A stretch of DNA of 64,000 nucleotides from Prauserella_A sp040635515. Lineage in GTDB: Bacteria; Actinomycetota; Actinomycetes; Mycobacteriales; Pseudonocardiaceae. Made by a program: the position numbers and the translations under genes. Below, piece after piece: positions 44,576-54,335 of the stretch. Positions within the stretch are counted from its first letter, which is position 1; every line of letters starts with the position of its first letter. The DNA is taken from the NCBI GenBank assembly GCA_040635515.1, contig JBEYHY010000001.1:310001-374000 (forward strand), in the 5' to 3' direction. The notes under the pieces were generated by a model that was not told where the DNA came from, did not search any database, and saw only the letters and a list, made by a program, of their open reading frames with translations.

Positions 44576-45252
44576 ATGAACCCGTCGAGAACGGCCAGGC
44601 GGACATCAGGGTGCTGCTCGTCGACGACGAGCAATTGGTCCGCACGGGACTGAGGGCCATCGTGGAGTCGGAGCCCGGCCTCACCGTCGCCGGTGAGGCG
44701 GCCGACGGTGCTGAGGTCGCCGGATTGGTGAGAGGACTGGCGCCGGACATCGTGCTGATGGACGTGCGGATGCCTTCCGTCGACGGAATCAGGGCGACCG
44801 AACACCTGATGTCCGCAATGGACTCTCCGCCGAAGGTCATCGTGGTGACGACCTTCGAGAACGACGACTACGTGTACGCCGCTTTGCGTGCCGGAGCCAG
44901 TGGTTTTCTACTCAAGCGCGCCAGGCCGGAGGAGATTCTCGCCGCGATCCGCACCGTCTTCGCTGGGGAGTCGCTGCTGTTCCCGGCCGCGATCAGGCGG
45001 CTTGCCGCCCAGCACGGCGCCGGTTCCCGCGGCGACGCGCTGAGCGATGCGGGGCTCACCACACGCGAAGCCGATGTGCTGCGGCTCATGGCAAGCGGAA
45101 TGTCCAATGTGGAAATAGCTGGCGAGCTGTATCTCGGTGTGCAGACCGTCAAGACGCATGTCGGGAACCTGCTCGGCAAGCTCGCCGCCAGGGACAGAAC
45201 GCAGGCCGTGATCAAGGCCTACGAGTCGGGTTTCGTGTCACCACAGCAGTGA
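44572..45252 (+). CDS. LuxR-type two-component response regulator
   Basis: The 226-residue regulator has a receiver domain with the acidic pocket DDE (18-20), phosphoacceptor D64 in VLMDVRMP, and a Lys in the FLLKRARPEE switch region. A LuxR/NarL HTH follows at the C-terminus (LTTREADVLRLMASGMSNVEIAGELYLGVQTVKTHV). It is translationally coupled to the kinase gene before it. Its 3' end overlaps the convergent lycopene-cyclase-like gene by 15 bp. Confidence 0.95.
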   Translation: MNEPVENGQADIRVLLVDDEQLVRTGLRAIVESEPGLTVAGEAADGAEVAGLVRGLAPDIVLMDVRMPSVDGIRATEHLMSAMDSPPKVIVVTTFENDDYVYAALRAGASGFLLKRARPEEILAAIRTVFAGESLLFPAAIRRLAAQHGAGSRGDALSDAGLTTREADVLRLMASGMSNVEIAGELYLGVQTVKTHVGNLLGKLAARDRTQAVIKAYESGFVSPQQ

Positions 45253-46371
45253 TCGCCGCAACCGCCACGGAGCCGAGGCGAACAACAGGGCCATCGTCGC
45301 GGCGAGCGCACGCGGATCGTCCCTTTCGGAAAGGAACGTGCGCTGGTGTTCGGGAGCAAGGGCGAAGAACAACCCGAAGAACTCCGGTATCGCGGCGGCG
45401 GGAAGGCTGCCCAGCGCGTGTAACGCGTGCCTTCTGAGCGCGTGTACCGCCAGCGCGCGCGGCGGCCAGATCACCCTCCTGGCCGCGGCCGCGGCAGAGG
45501 CGGGACCCGAAGCGAGGTGACCGGCGATGGCCGCCGCCACAGGGGGCGCGAGCCGGAGTGAGGCCGCGACGCTGTAACCGGTCGCGGGGTGCACCAGTCC
45601 GGCGGCGGCACCGAACGGCACGGTTCGTCCCCGTTTCGGCAGCGGTACGTCGAGCCGGATGCGAACCCGCTCTTCGGGGCGGCCGTTGGTGCTGATGCCG
45701 TGTTCGCCGAGAAAGGCGCGGAGCCTGTGCGCCAGCACATCGTGGCCGAGACCCGGTTTCCTGGCAAGTGAGGTCTCCTCGACAAGCACCCGTTCGCGGC
45801 CCAGCGGCACCAGGTAACGGAAACTCGGCGCATCCCCGGCCGCTTCGTTGCGCCGCCAGTCCATGAACACGGCCGCGCCGGAGGGGGCGAGACGCCGGGC
45901 CTGCGCTGCGGGCAGAACGACTCCGTAGGCGGTCTGCTCGGTACCGCCTGGCCGGAGGCCCCTCGCGTCGATGACGACGCTCGCCGTGACGAGGCCGCCG
46001 CCGGAGAGCCGGACCAGACTGCCGTGCGGGCCGTGCGCGACGGCGGTCGCGATTCCGGTATGGACGGTGACCCGGTCGTCGCTGAGCCAGTGCCGCAGAC
46101 CGGTGTTGTCGAGGACGGCGTATTCGCGTGGCAGTACGATTTCGCGCTCTCCGATGTGGACGAGTGCCGGATCGGCGGTGGCCGCAACAGCCGAATCGGG
46201 GATGTGCGGCAGTTCGTCCTTCCACACGGCATAAACGTTGTGCCACGGCCGCCGCGGTGCGGGATCGACGAGGACGGTGTCCAGCCCGTTGCGCGCGCAA
46301 GCCGAGGCGATCGCCCTTCCGGCGGGGCCGGCGCCCATGACGGCCACGTCGGCGATATCGGAGACGGCCAC
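45238..46371 (-). CDS. Lycopene cyclase family flavoprotein
   Basis: The 377-residue protein has the FAD-binding start DVAVMGAGPAGRAIASACARNGL. The lycopene-cyclase signature around NVYAVWKDELP follows, then FMDWRRNE, VEETSLARKPG, and ATGYSVAASLRLAP near the end. This is the CrtY-like pattern. CrtY cyclises the psi ends of lycopene to beta rings. No other carotenoid gene (crtE, crtB, crtI) is in the window, so the substrate is not secured and a related flavin cyclase or isomerase is possible. Start taken as GTG 46371. It overlaps the response-regulator gene end-to-end by 15 bp. Confidence 0.82.
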   Translation of the reverse strand: MAVSDIADVAVMGAGPAGRAIASACARNGLDTVLVDPAPRRPWHNVYAVWKDELPHIPDSAVAATADPALVHIGEREIVLPREYAVLDNTGLRHWLSDDRVTVHTGIATAVAHGPHGSLVRLSGGGLVTASVVIDARGLRPGGTEQTAYGVVLPAAQARRLAPSGAAVFMDWRRNEAAGDAPSFRYLVPLGRERVLVEETSLARKPGLGHDVLAHRLRAFLGEHGISTNGRPEERVRIRLDVPLPKRGRTVPFGAAAGLVHPATGYSVAASLRLAPPVAAAIAGHLASGPASAAAAARRVIWPPRALAVHALRRHALHALGSLPAAAIPEFFGLFFALAPEHQRTFLSERDDPRALAATMALLFASAPWRLRRSLLW

Positions 46372-46465
46372 GCCCAGATCCCATCACATGCCGCGGCGGG
46401 CCGTCCCGGCAGGGAAACCGTTCGTCCCGGGTGACTGTGAAGGCGCCCCTCACTCCCGTACGGTG

Positions 46466-48031
46466 ATGCGCATGGCACAAGATCCACGCGAGCGGCGAAG
46501 GGACGAGGCGGCGGAAAACGGTGGGTTCGCCGCACTGGCAACGGCTCCGTTCCGCATCGATCGCGACCGGATCGAGGCGTCTCCGTTCTTCGCGAGGCTC
46601 GGCGGCGTCACCCAGGTCGTCAGCGCGGGCGGCTCCGCCGTTCTGCACAACCGGCTCACGCACAGCCTCAAGGTCGCCCAGGTCGCCAGAGCCATCGCGG
46701 AACGCGTCGCCACAGCGCCCGAATCCGGTGAACTGGCGGCGAAACTCGGTGGCTGCGATCCCGATGTCGCGGAGGCCGCGGCACTGGGACACGATCTGGG
46801 CCACCCGCCGTTCGGGCATCTCGGCGAACAGGTGCTCGACCGGATCGCGCGGCACCGCTACGGCCTCGCCGACGGATTCGAGGGCAACGCGCAAACCTTC
46901 CGGATCGTCACCATGACCGAAACGGGCGGTCCCACGCCCTGCGGGCTCAACCTCACCGCGGCGGTGAGGGCGGCGCTGCTCAAGTACCCGTGGGCGCGCT
47001 TGCACTTTCCCGATCCGCATCCGGTGAACATGGCGGTCGCGCCGAGGGGGGCGGCCGAACCCGAGGACGGGCCCGGCACCGGATCCGCGAAGTTCTCGGC
47101 CTACTCGACCGAATTGGACGACTTCCGGCAGGCGAGGGAACCGTTCGCCGACCGGATCGAATGGTGGCAGCAGACCGTCGAGGCCTCCGTCATGGATCTC
47201 GCCGACGACATCGCCTACGCCATCCACGATCTGCAGGACTTCCACCGCATCGGCGTGCTGCAGCATGCCGCCGTGGCGACCGAACTCGGCCAGTGGCTCA
47301 GCGACCGGGCCTCCTTCGGTGGGCTGCCCTCGGACGAGCTCCGGGACGAGCACCGCAATCCGGGCCGCTCGCTGGAGGCGCTGAGGAGGCGCACGCACGC
47401 CAAAGATTCGTGGGTGGCCTCCGACGACGCGTTCTCCGCCGCGGTCGCGCAGGTCAGGGCCGAGCTGGTCGAGGGCCTGCTGGCGATCCCTTTCGACGGT
47501 TCCATCGAGGCGGAGCAGGCGATGGCGGCGTTTTCGGCGCGCTGGACGGCCCGCCTTGTCGACGGCGTCGTGCTCAACGCGGCCCCCTCGCCGAGGACGG
47601 GGCACGTCACGTTGCGCACGGAGCAATGGCACGAGGTGCAGGTACTCAAGTTCGTGCACCGCAGGTTCGTGCTCCAGCGGCCCGATCTGGCGCTGCACCA
47701 GCGTGGTCAAGCCAGCCTGCTGACCTCGCTCGTCGACGCGCTCGACGCCTGGCTGGGGGACAGGGACGAAGCGAGCAGGTTGCCGAGGCGGTTGCACGAC
47801 CTGGTCGAGCTGGCTCGCGCCCAGTACGCCGCCGTCGCGAAGAACACTCCCGAGCTGCTGGTCGGCGCCACCGGCGAACCGGTGACGGGGCGGGACGCCG
47901 TGCGCGGGCTCGCGAGAGGAAGGGCCGTCATCGACTTCGTCGCCTCGCTGAGCGATCGTCAGGCCTCCGGCATGCTCGACGCGATATCAGGCCGCACCGG
48001 CCAGCCGTGGTCGGAGTCGTTCGTCCTGTGA
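46466..48031 (+). CDS. dGTPase-like HD-domain deoxynucleotide triphosphohydrolase
   Basis: The HD-superfamily protein of about 521 residues has metal-binding motifs RLTHSLKVAQ (H66), the HD pair at 109-110 in GHDLGHPPFGHLGE, and a later Asp in DLADDIAYAIHDLQD. Members cleave dGTP or other dNTPs to nucleoside and triphosphate, adjusting dNTP pools; in some bacteria they limit phage. Starts GTG 46463, ATG 46466 and ATG 46472 are all possible. The stop overlaps the next gene (GTGA). In many actinobacteria dnaG follows this gene, but not here. Confidence 0.9.
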   Translation: MRMAQDPRERRRDEAAENGGFAALATAPFRIDRDRIEASPFFARLGGVTQVVSAGGSAVLHNRLTHSLKVAQVARAIAERVATAPESGELAAKLGGCDPDVAEAAALGHDLGHPPFGHLGEQVLDRIARHRYGLADGFEGNAQTFRIVTMTETGGPTPCGLNLTAAVRAALLKYPWARLHFPDPHPVNMAVAPRGAAEPEDGPGTGSAKFSAYSTELDDFRQAREPFADRIEWWQQTVEASVMDLADDIAYAIHDLQDFHRIGVLQHAAVATELGQWLSDRASFGGLPSDELRDEHRNPGRSLEALRRRTHAKDSWVASDDAFSAAVAQVRAELVEGLLAIPFDGSIEAEQAMAAFSARWTARLVDGVVLNAAPSPRTGHVTLRTEQWHEVQVLKFVHRRFVLQRPDLALHQRGQASLLTSLVDALDAWLGDRDEASRLPRRLHDLVELARAQYAAVAKNTPELLVGATGEPVTGRDAVRGLARGRAVIDFVASLSDRQASGMLDAISGRTGQPWSESFVL

Positions 48032-48708
48032 CCCGGCGAAGGGAAGCGGGTGGCGGCGGCATCGTCGTCGAGGTGGAACCGGATCGTGTGGAGGGCTGGT
48101 TCGCGCGCTTCGCCGGCCGCAACGACGGGGTGATCTCCACCGTGATCACCACTGATGACGTCGTGGTCACCGGTGGTGACGGAACCACGGCGACGGCGAA
48201 GGTCCCGTTCCCGCCGCTGGCGGGGGAGGGCAGGTTCGAGGGCCTGGCGATCGAGCCGCTGGCCGCGCACGTGCGCATGCCGCGGACGGTGGGCATTCTG
48301 CTTGTCCGCCTCGGCGGGCACAGCGTCGGAATCGCCGAACAGGGCAGGATCGTGGCTTCGCGCACCGACCGCCATCACGTCCACGGGCGCAACGCGGCGG
48401 GTGGCTGGTCGCAGCAGCGATTCGCACGGCGAAGGCAGGGGCAGGCCCGGCAGGCGCTGCGCGCCGCCGCCGAGGACGCGGCCGAGGTACTCGGCTCCCG
48501 CTTGTCCGAATTGGACGGTGTGGTGCTCGGCGGCGACCGCAGGGCCCTCGACGAACTTCGCGCGGAGTCACGACTCGCGCCGCTCTTCGCCAAGGCGGAG
48601 TCGCGGGTACTCGACGTCGCTGAGCCGAGAAGGGTCGTACTCGACGAGGCCGCCGTGAGGGCGCTTTCGGTCGAGATCGTCGTCCGAAAGGGCGAAGCGC
48701 CGCGGTGA
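48028..48708 (+). CDS. acVLRF1-family peptidyl-tRNA hydrolase (actinobacterial Vms1-like)
   Basis: This 226-residue protein matches the actinobacterial Vms1/eRF1-like release-factor family. Its key element is the loop GGWSQQRFARRR (125-136), whose glutamine is the catalytic residue equivalent to that of yeast Vms1. These proteins release nascent chains from stalled large ribosomal subunits. The GTG start at 48028 overlaps the dGTPase stop, so the two genes are translated together. An ABC-F gene, another ribosome-associated protein, follows. Confidence 0.8.
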   Translation: MTRRREAGGGGIVVEVEPDRVEGWFARFAGRNDGVISTVITTDDVVVTGGDGTTATAKVPFPPLAGEGRFEGLAIEPLAAHVRMPRTVGILLVRLGGHSVGIAEQGRIVASRTDRHHVHGRNAAGGWSQQRFARRRQGQARQALRAAAEDAAEVLGSRLSELDGVVLGGDRRALDELRAESRLAPLFAKAESRVLDVAEPRRVVLDEAAVRALSVEIVVRKGEAPR

Positions 48709-48748
48709 GCCCGGTCACCGGTGTGAAAAACCGGTGGCGGCCGACCCG

Positions 48749-48754
48749 TACACT
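48749..48754 (+). promoter_or_regulatory. Probable -10 element of the ABC-F transcript
   Basis: TACACT fits TAnnnT well. Its expected start site, about 7 bases downstream, coincides with the GTG of the short leader reading frame at 48762, suggesting a leaderless leader peptide. Confidence 0.45.
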
Positions 48755-48761
48755 GGTGATC

Positions 48762-48782
48762 GTGGTCGTCCGCTTGGAGTAG
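48762..48782 (+). CDS. Putative leader peptide of the ABC-F gene (6 codons)
   Basis: GTG-GTC-GTC-CGC-TTG-GAG-TAG would encode MVVRLE. It begins where transcription from the TACACT box should start and ends 12 bp before a small hairpin. About 100 bp separate it from the ABC-F start. Leader peptides that sense ribosome stalling often precede antibiotic-resistance ABC-F genes. This one is predicted only from position and has not been recognised elsewhere by me. Confidence 0.4.
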   Translation: MVVRLE

Positions 48783-48793
48783 CAGCCCCGCCT

Positions 48794-48815
48794 CGTGTGT
48801 CCCTTCCGGCACACG
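48794..48815 (+). promoter_or_regulatory. Hairpin between leader peptide and ABC-F start
   Basis: CGTGTG (48794-48799) pairs with CACACG (48810-48815) across a ten-base pyrimidine-rich loop. It could be the switching stem of a ribosome-dependent attenuator for the ABC-F gene. Confidence 0.35.
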
Positions 48816-48863
48816 CGGGTACGTCACGCTGTCCGGTTCCGCTTCTACGCCACGGAGTTTCCT

Positions 48864-50491
<1,628 letters not shown>

Positions 50492-50492
<1 letters not shown>

Positions 50493-50536
50493 GTTGACGT
50501 TGTGCCAAATGTTGTCTCAAGCCGTTAGTTGACGTT
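50492..50536 (+). repeat. Two copies of AGTTGACGTT upstream of the small HTH gene
   Basis: The 10-mer AGTTGACGTT occurs at 50492-50501 and 50527-50536, 35 bp apart, in the 191-bp gap after the ABC-F gene. Each contains TTGACG, a good -35 hexamer. The remaining gap also has a CCAAAAA/TTTTTGG inverted repeat (50556-50562, 50581-50587). Confidence 0.4.
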
Positions 50537-50683
50537 TCGCAAACACTGAATCGGCCCAAAAACGTCGCGGTTTCGGTAGGTTTTTGGCTCGTCGTCTGGC
50601 ATTCTGCGGCTCAGTGTTCGATCATTGCGGCGGCAGGGGTCGAATGTGGCCCGAAACACCATACGGGCGGAAGGTTGATTGAC

Positions 50684-50893
50684 GTGGCAGACCTGAAGAA
50701 GGGTGCGCGCATCACCGGAAACACGCGCGACAAGCTGGCCGCAGACCTGAAGAAGAAATACGAGAAGGGGGCGAGCATTCGCGCGCTCGCCGAGTCGACG
50801 GGCCGTTCCTACGGCTTCGTGCACCGGGTGCTGTCCGAATCCGGTGTGCAGCTTCGGGGCAGGGGCGGGGCAACCCGAGTCAAGAAGAAGTAA
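50684..50893 (+). CDS. Small helix-turn-helix protein
   Basis: A basic 69-residue protein consisting almost only of an HTH segment (KKYEKGASIRALAESTGRSYGFVHRVL) with a Lys-rich C-terminus (ATRVKKK). GTG 50684 has GCGGAAGG nine bases upstream; the TTG at 50675 is too close to that site. M. tuberculosis Rv1473A, next to the ABC-F gene Rv1473, is its likely equivalent. It may regulate the ABC-F gene or act more widely, but the target is unknown. Its 3' end overlaps the convergent glycosyltransferase gene by 14 bp. Confidence 0.82.
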   Translation: MADLKKGARITGNTRDKLAADLKKKYEKGASIRALAESTGRSYGFVHRVLSESGVQLRGRGGATRVKKK

Positions 50894-52199
50894 GGCTGGT
50901 ACCTCTCGCGGTGCCGGAACCGGGCTCCGTGGCGACGGGGGGAGCCGCGGCCCGGCGAGGAAAGCAGAGCATCGCGCCCAGAAGGACCACTGGGTACACC
51001 AGATAGCCGAATCGCGTTGCCGGTGTCAGTAGTGTGAAGGCGCCGAGCCCCACCGCGATGCGCAACAATGCGTCCGCACCGGAGTTGGGTGGACGCTTTA
51101 TCAGCCATGCCAGTATCGCGATCGCGGCGGCACCGAGAAGTACGAAAGCCACCGCCTTCCCGATGGGCCCCGCCGAGGCGATGAGGTGGCCGGGCAGCGG
51201 ACTGGCTGCGGGCGAGGTGACCGCGCCGATACCGGCCGGGAACCGGATGACGTGTTCGAGGAACGCGCCGGGATTGACGAAGAAGACCGGCAGATTGGCC
51301 GCCGCACACACCGCGAGGAAAATCAGTCCGAACCTGGCGAGTGCCTTTCGGCCCGCCTTGACCAATACCAGCGCTCCGAGTACGACCACGGCGGGAAGCA
51401 CGATCAGTTTCGCACTGGTCACGAGCGCCAGTACGGTCGCGGCCCAGCCGGGCTTTCCTGTCGCGGCGAGCGCGCACGCCAGCACGAGCAGGCCCACGAT
51501 CGCGAGGTCCGGACCGGCCGTCGCGAACGTCAGCGCCGTGAGCGGGAAGACGACGACCAGCTGCGCTGCCCTCAGTGGCACCGGTGGTTTGCCGAGCAGG
51601 CGCAGGCTTGCCCAGAAACAGGCGATGGCGGTGAGCGCGAAGTAGATGCGCGCGTCGGTGAGGACGTCGCCTGCCGCTGTGCCTCCGAACAGGGCGCGGG
51701 GGAGGCCGAACAGTGCCATGACCGGGCCGTAGGGCGTGTAGTCGTTCACCACCGGCGGCCTGCCGAGCGTGGTGATGTCGACGTAGGGCGTTCCGGTGTC
51801 CAGCAGCAGCGTCGCCGACTGCTCGATGACCCACACTTCCGGCTGGGCCGCCCATGACCACGGGGTGTCGAGCCAGTCGACGCCCGTCAGCCTGCGCACC
51901 AGCAGGGTCACCAGCGGCGCCAGCATCGCGACCAGCGCGACGAGCGCGACGCCGACCCAGCGGGAACGCCACCAGCCGGGGCGCAGCCGTGGGGCGAGCA
52001 GCAGCCAGCAACTCCACCCGAGTGCGAGCCCGTACCCGGCGACGGCGAAATTCGCCCAGATCCGGAAGCCGTAGTGCTTGTCGGTCATCGCGAGCGCGAG
52101 CGCGTAACCGGCGCAGACGAGATAGAAGACGATGTCCAGCCGCAGCGGCCGTTCGGTCCAGCTCACCCGGAGCCACTCCGGAACCAGCCTGCTCCCCAT
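50880..52199 (-). CDS. GT87-like membrane mannosyltransferase
   Basis: The 439-residue integral membrane protein has about ten to twelve hydrophobic segments and an extracytoplasmic loop with YVDITTLGRPPVVNDYTPYGPVMALFG. This resembles the polyprenol-phosphate-mannose-dependent glycosyltransferases of family GT87 (DUF2029). Such enzymes elongate or branch cell-envelope mannans. The donor and acceptor cannot be read from sequence. ATG 52199 is preferred over TTG 52208. It is divergent from the ABC exporter gene. Confidence 0.7.
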   Translation of the reverse strand: MGSRLVPEWLRVSWTERPLRLDIVFYLVCAGYALALAMTDKHYGFRIWANFAVAGYGLALGWSCWLLLAPRLRPGWWRSRWVGVALVALVAMLAPLVTLLVRRLTGVDWLDTPWSWAAQPEVWVIEQSATLLLDTGTPYVDITTLGRPPVVNDYTPYGPVMALFGLPRALFGGTAAGDVLTDARIYFALTAIACFWASLRLLGKPPVPLRAAQLVVVFPLTALTFATAGPDLAIVGLLVLACALAATGKPGWAATVLALVTSAKLIVLPAVVVLGALVLVKAGRKALARFGLIFLAVCAAANLPVFFVNPGAFLEHVIRFPAGIGAVTSPAASPLPGHLIASAGPIGKAVAFVLLGAAAIAILAWLIKRPPNSGADALLRIAVGLGAFTLLTPATRFGYLVYPVVLLGAMLCFPRRAAAPPVATEPGSGTARGTSLTSS

Positions 52200-52283
52200 G
52201 ACCGGCAAGGCTACCGAGTGTTCGCCCGGGGGCCGGTAGTGGGCAAAACTTTCTGGCGCGTTCGGGAAGTATTACGTAGAACA

Positions 52284-52306
52284 TGGTGTTGTCCAGGACA
52301 TATCCA
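52284..52306. promoter_or_regulatory. Palindrome TGTCC-A-GGACA upstream of the ABC exporter
   Basis: A perfect 11-bp palindrome centred on 52295 is flanked by symmetric TGG (52284-52286) and CCA (52304-52306). It lies in the divergent region between the glycosyltransferase and ABC exporter genes. Candidate operator; binding protein unknown. Confidence 0.4.
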
Positions 52307-52312
52307 CGTAAA

Positions 52313-52326
52313 ACCTATATATAGGT
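52313..52326. promoter_or_regulatory. AT-rich palindrome ACCTATATATAGGT
   Basis: A perfect 14-bp palindrome, 44 bp before the exporter start, in a locally AT-rich stretch unusual for this GC-rich region. It could be an operator or carry a -10 element (TATATA). The tight pairing with the palindrome at 52284-52306 suggests control by a dimeric repressor such as a PadR or MarR type. Confidence 0.5.
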
Positions 52327-52369
52327 CGAACTATCGGCCTGGCTGGTCGAGACTACTGGGGAAGGGCGG

Positions 52370-54253
52370 GTGGCAGGCGGGATGGACAACACCTGGTCAC
52401 TGATGAGCAGCGCGATGCGGGCGGGTGATGTCCCGAAAGGACTCCGCAGGGGCACGGTGAGCAGGGTCGCGCGATTCGCGCGGCCGCATTGGCGCAGTCT
52501 CGGCATTTTCCTCGCCCTGACCGTTGTCTCCGCGGTCCTCGCCGTCACGACGCCGCTGCTCGCGGGACGAGTCGTCGACGTCATCGTGAGTGGAGGCGCC
52601 GCGGCCACCGTGGTGCTGCTCGCGCTGGCCATCGCGGGACTGGCGATCGCGGACGCGGGGTTCGGGCTCGCCGAACGGTGGCAGTCGGCGCGCATCGGGG
52701 AAGGGCTGATCTTCGACCTGCGTAAGGCCGTCTTCGAGCACGTGCAGCGCATGCCGGTCGCGTTCTTCACGCGCACGAGAACCGGCGCGCTCGTCAGCAG
52801 GCTCAACAACGATGTGATCGGCGCGCAGCGCACCTTCACGGCGACGCTGTCGGGGCTGGTCACCAACGTCATCCAGCTCGCGCTGTCCCTCGTCGTCATG
52901 GTCACCCTCTCCTGGCAGGTCACCCTGCTGGCGCTGGTGCTGCTTCCGGTGTTCGTGCTGCCAGCGCGCAGGCTCGGCAGGCGCATGGCCGACCTGCAGC
53001 GCGAATCGGCCGAGCTGAACGCGTCCATGACGACGCAGATGACGGAACGGTTCTCCGCGCCGGGCGCGACACTGGTCAAGTTGTTCGGCAGGCCGAGGGC
53101 CGAAGCCGGGGAATTCGGGTCGAGAGCCGGAAGGGTTCGCGACATCGGGGTCCGCACGGCCATGCTCACGCGCTGGTTCATGACCAGCCTGACGCTGGTT
53201 TCCGCACTGGCGCAGGCGCTCGTCTACGGACTCGGGGGATGGCTCGCGCTACGTGGCGACCTGGCACCAGGGACCGTCGTGGCACTCGCGCTGCTGCTGA
53301 CGCGGCTTTACACGCCGCTCACGGCGCTGGCGAACGTGCGGGTCGACGTGATGACCGCGCTCGTGTCGTTCGAGCGGGTATTCGAAGTGCTGGACCTCGA
53401 TCCCATGATCAAGGAGAAGCCGGATCACCGGCCCGTCCCCTCGGGTGGGGTCTCGGTCGAATTCGACGACGTCAGGTTCGGCTACCCCGCCGCGGAGAAG
53501 TTCTCACTCGCTTCACTGGAAGAAGTGTCCACTCTGGATAATCGGGGTGGCGAGGAAGTGCTGCACGGGGTGAGCTTCTCGGCGGCGCCTGGTGAGATGG
53601 TCGCCCTCGTCGGTTCCTCCGGAGCCGGCAAATCGACCATCGCCTCCCTGCTGCCCCGGCTCTACGACGTGGATTCCGGCGCGGTCCGGTTGTCCGGTGT
53701 GGACGTTCGCGACCTCGGTTTCGACGACCTGAGAGCCACCGTCGGTGTCGTGACGCAGGACGGGCACCTCTTCCACGACACCGTCAGGAACAACCTCGCC
53801 TACGCGCGTCCCGAGGTGAGCGACGACGAGATCTGGGAGGCACTCGAACGCGCAAGGCTCGCCCCGCTCGTGCGGTCGCTGCGCGACGGGCTCGACACCG
53901 TCGTCGGCGAACGCGGCTATCGGCTCTCCGGAGGTGAGCGGCAGCGGCTGACGATCGCGAGATTGCTGCTCGCCCAGCCGAGGGTCGTCGTGCTGGACGA
54001 GGCGACCGCACACCTGGACTCCGAATCGGAGGCGGCGGTCGGCGAAGCGCTCACGAGCGCGTTGCGGGGCCGCACGGCGCTGGTCATCGCTCACCGCCTG
54101 TCCACGGTCCGTGCCGCCGACCAGATCCTGGTCATCGAGCAGGGACGGGTCGTCGAGCGCGGATCACACGAGACGCTGCTTGCGGCCGAAGGGCGCTACG
54201 CGGAGCTGTACCGCACGCAGTTCAGCGCGGCGGAGGAGCAGCCAGCGGCCTGA
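52370..54253 (+). CDS. ABC exporter, fused membrane and ATPase domains
   Basis: A half-transporter of 627 residues: an N-terminal six-helix membrane domain (about 40-330), then an ATPase domain with Walker A GSSGAGKST, Q-loop VGVVTQDGHLFHD, signature LSGGERQR, Walker B VVVLDEATAHLD and the switch His in LVIAHRLSTV. It would act as a homodimer exporting lipid, peptide or drug-like substrates. A roughly 18-residue insert (SLASLEEVSTLDNRGG) precedes Walker A. GTG 52370 and ATG 52382 are both possible starts. Strong palindromes upstream suggest regulated expression. Confidence 0.9.
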   Translation: MAGGMDNTWSLMSSAMRAGDVPKGLRRGTVSRVARFARPHWRSLGIFLALTVVSAVLAVTTPLLAGRVVDVIVSGGAAATVVLLALAIAGLAIADAGFGLAERWQSARIGEGLIFDLRKAVFEHVQRMPVAFFTRTRTGALVSRLNNDVIGAQRTFTATLSGLVTNVIQLALSLVVMVTLSWQVTLLALVLLPVFVLPARRLGRRMADLQRESAELNASMTTQMTERFSAPGATLVKLFGRPRAEAGEFGSRAGRVRDIGVRTAMLTRWFMTSLTLVSALAQALVYGLGGWLALRGDLAPGTVVALALLLTRLYTPLTALANVRVDVMTALVSFERVFEVLDLDPMIKEKPDHRPVPSGGVSVEFDDVRFGYPAAEKFSLASLEEVSTLDNRGGEEVLHGVSFSAAPGEMVALVGSSGAGKSTIASLLPRLYDVDSGAVRLSGVDVRDLGFDDLRATVGVVTQDGHLFHDTVRNNLAYARPEVSDDEIWEALERARLAPLVRSLRDGLDTVVGERGYRLSGGERQRLTIARLLLAQPRVVVLDEATAHLDSESEAAVGEALTSALRGRTALVIAHRLSTVRAADQILVIEQGRVVERGSHETLLAAEGRYAELYRTQFSAAEEQPAA

Positions 54254-54335
54254 GCACCCGGGCCGGAGGCGGTCACTCGCGGCAAGGCAGGATCGCTCCT
54301 GAGCGAAAGCGTGGCCGACAGGGAGTAGGTGGCGG

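Noticed and set aside
48720..48760. WhiB7-type promoter before the ABC-F gene
   Set aside because: The A-rich stretch (48726-48730) falls on the -35 position itself and not just upstream of it, so the match is poor.
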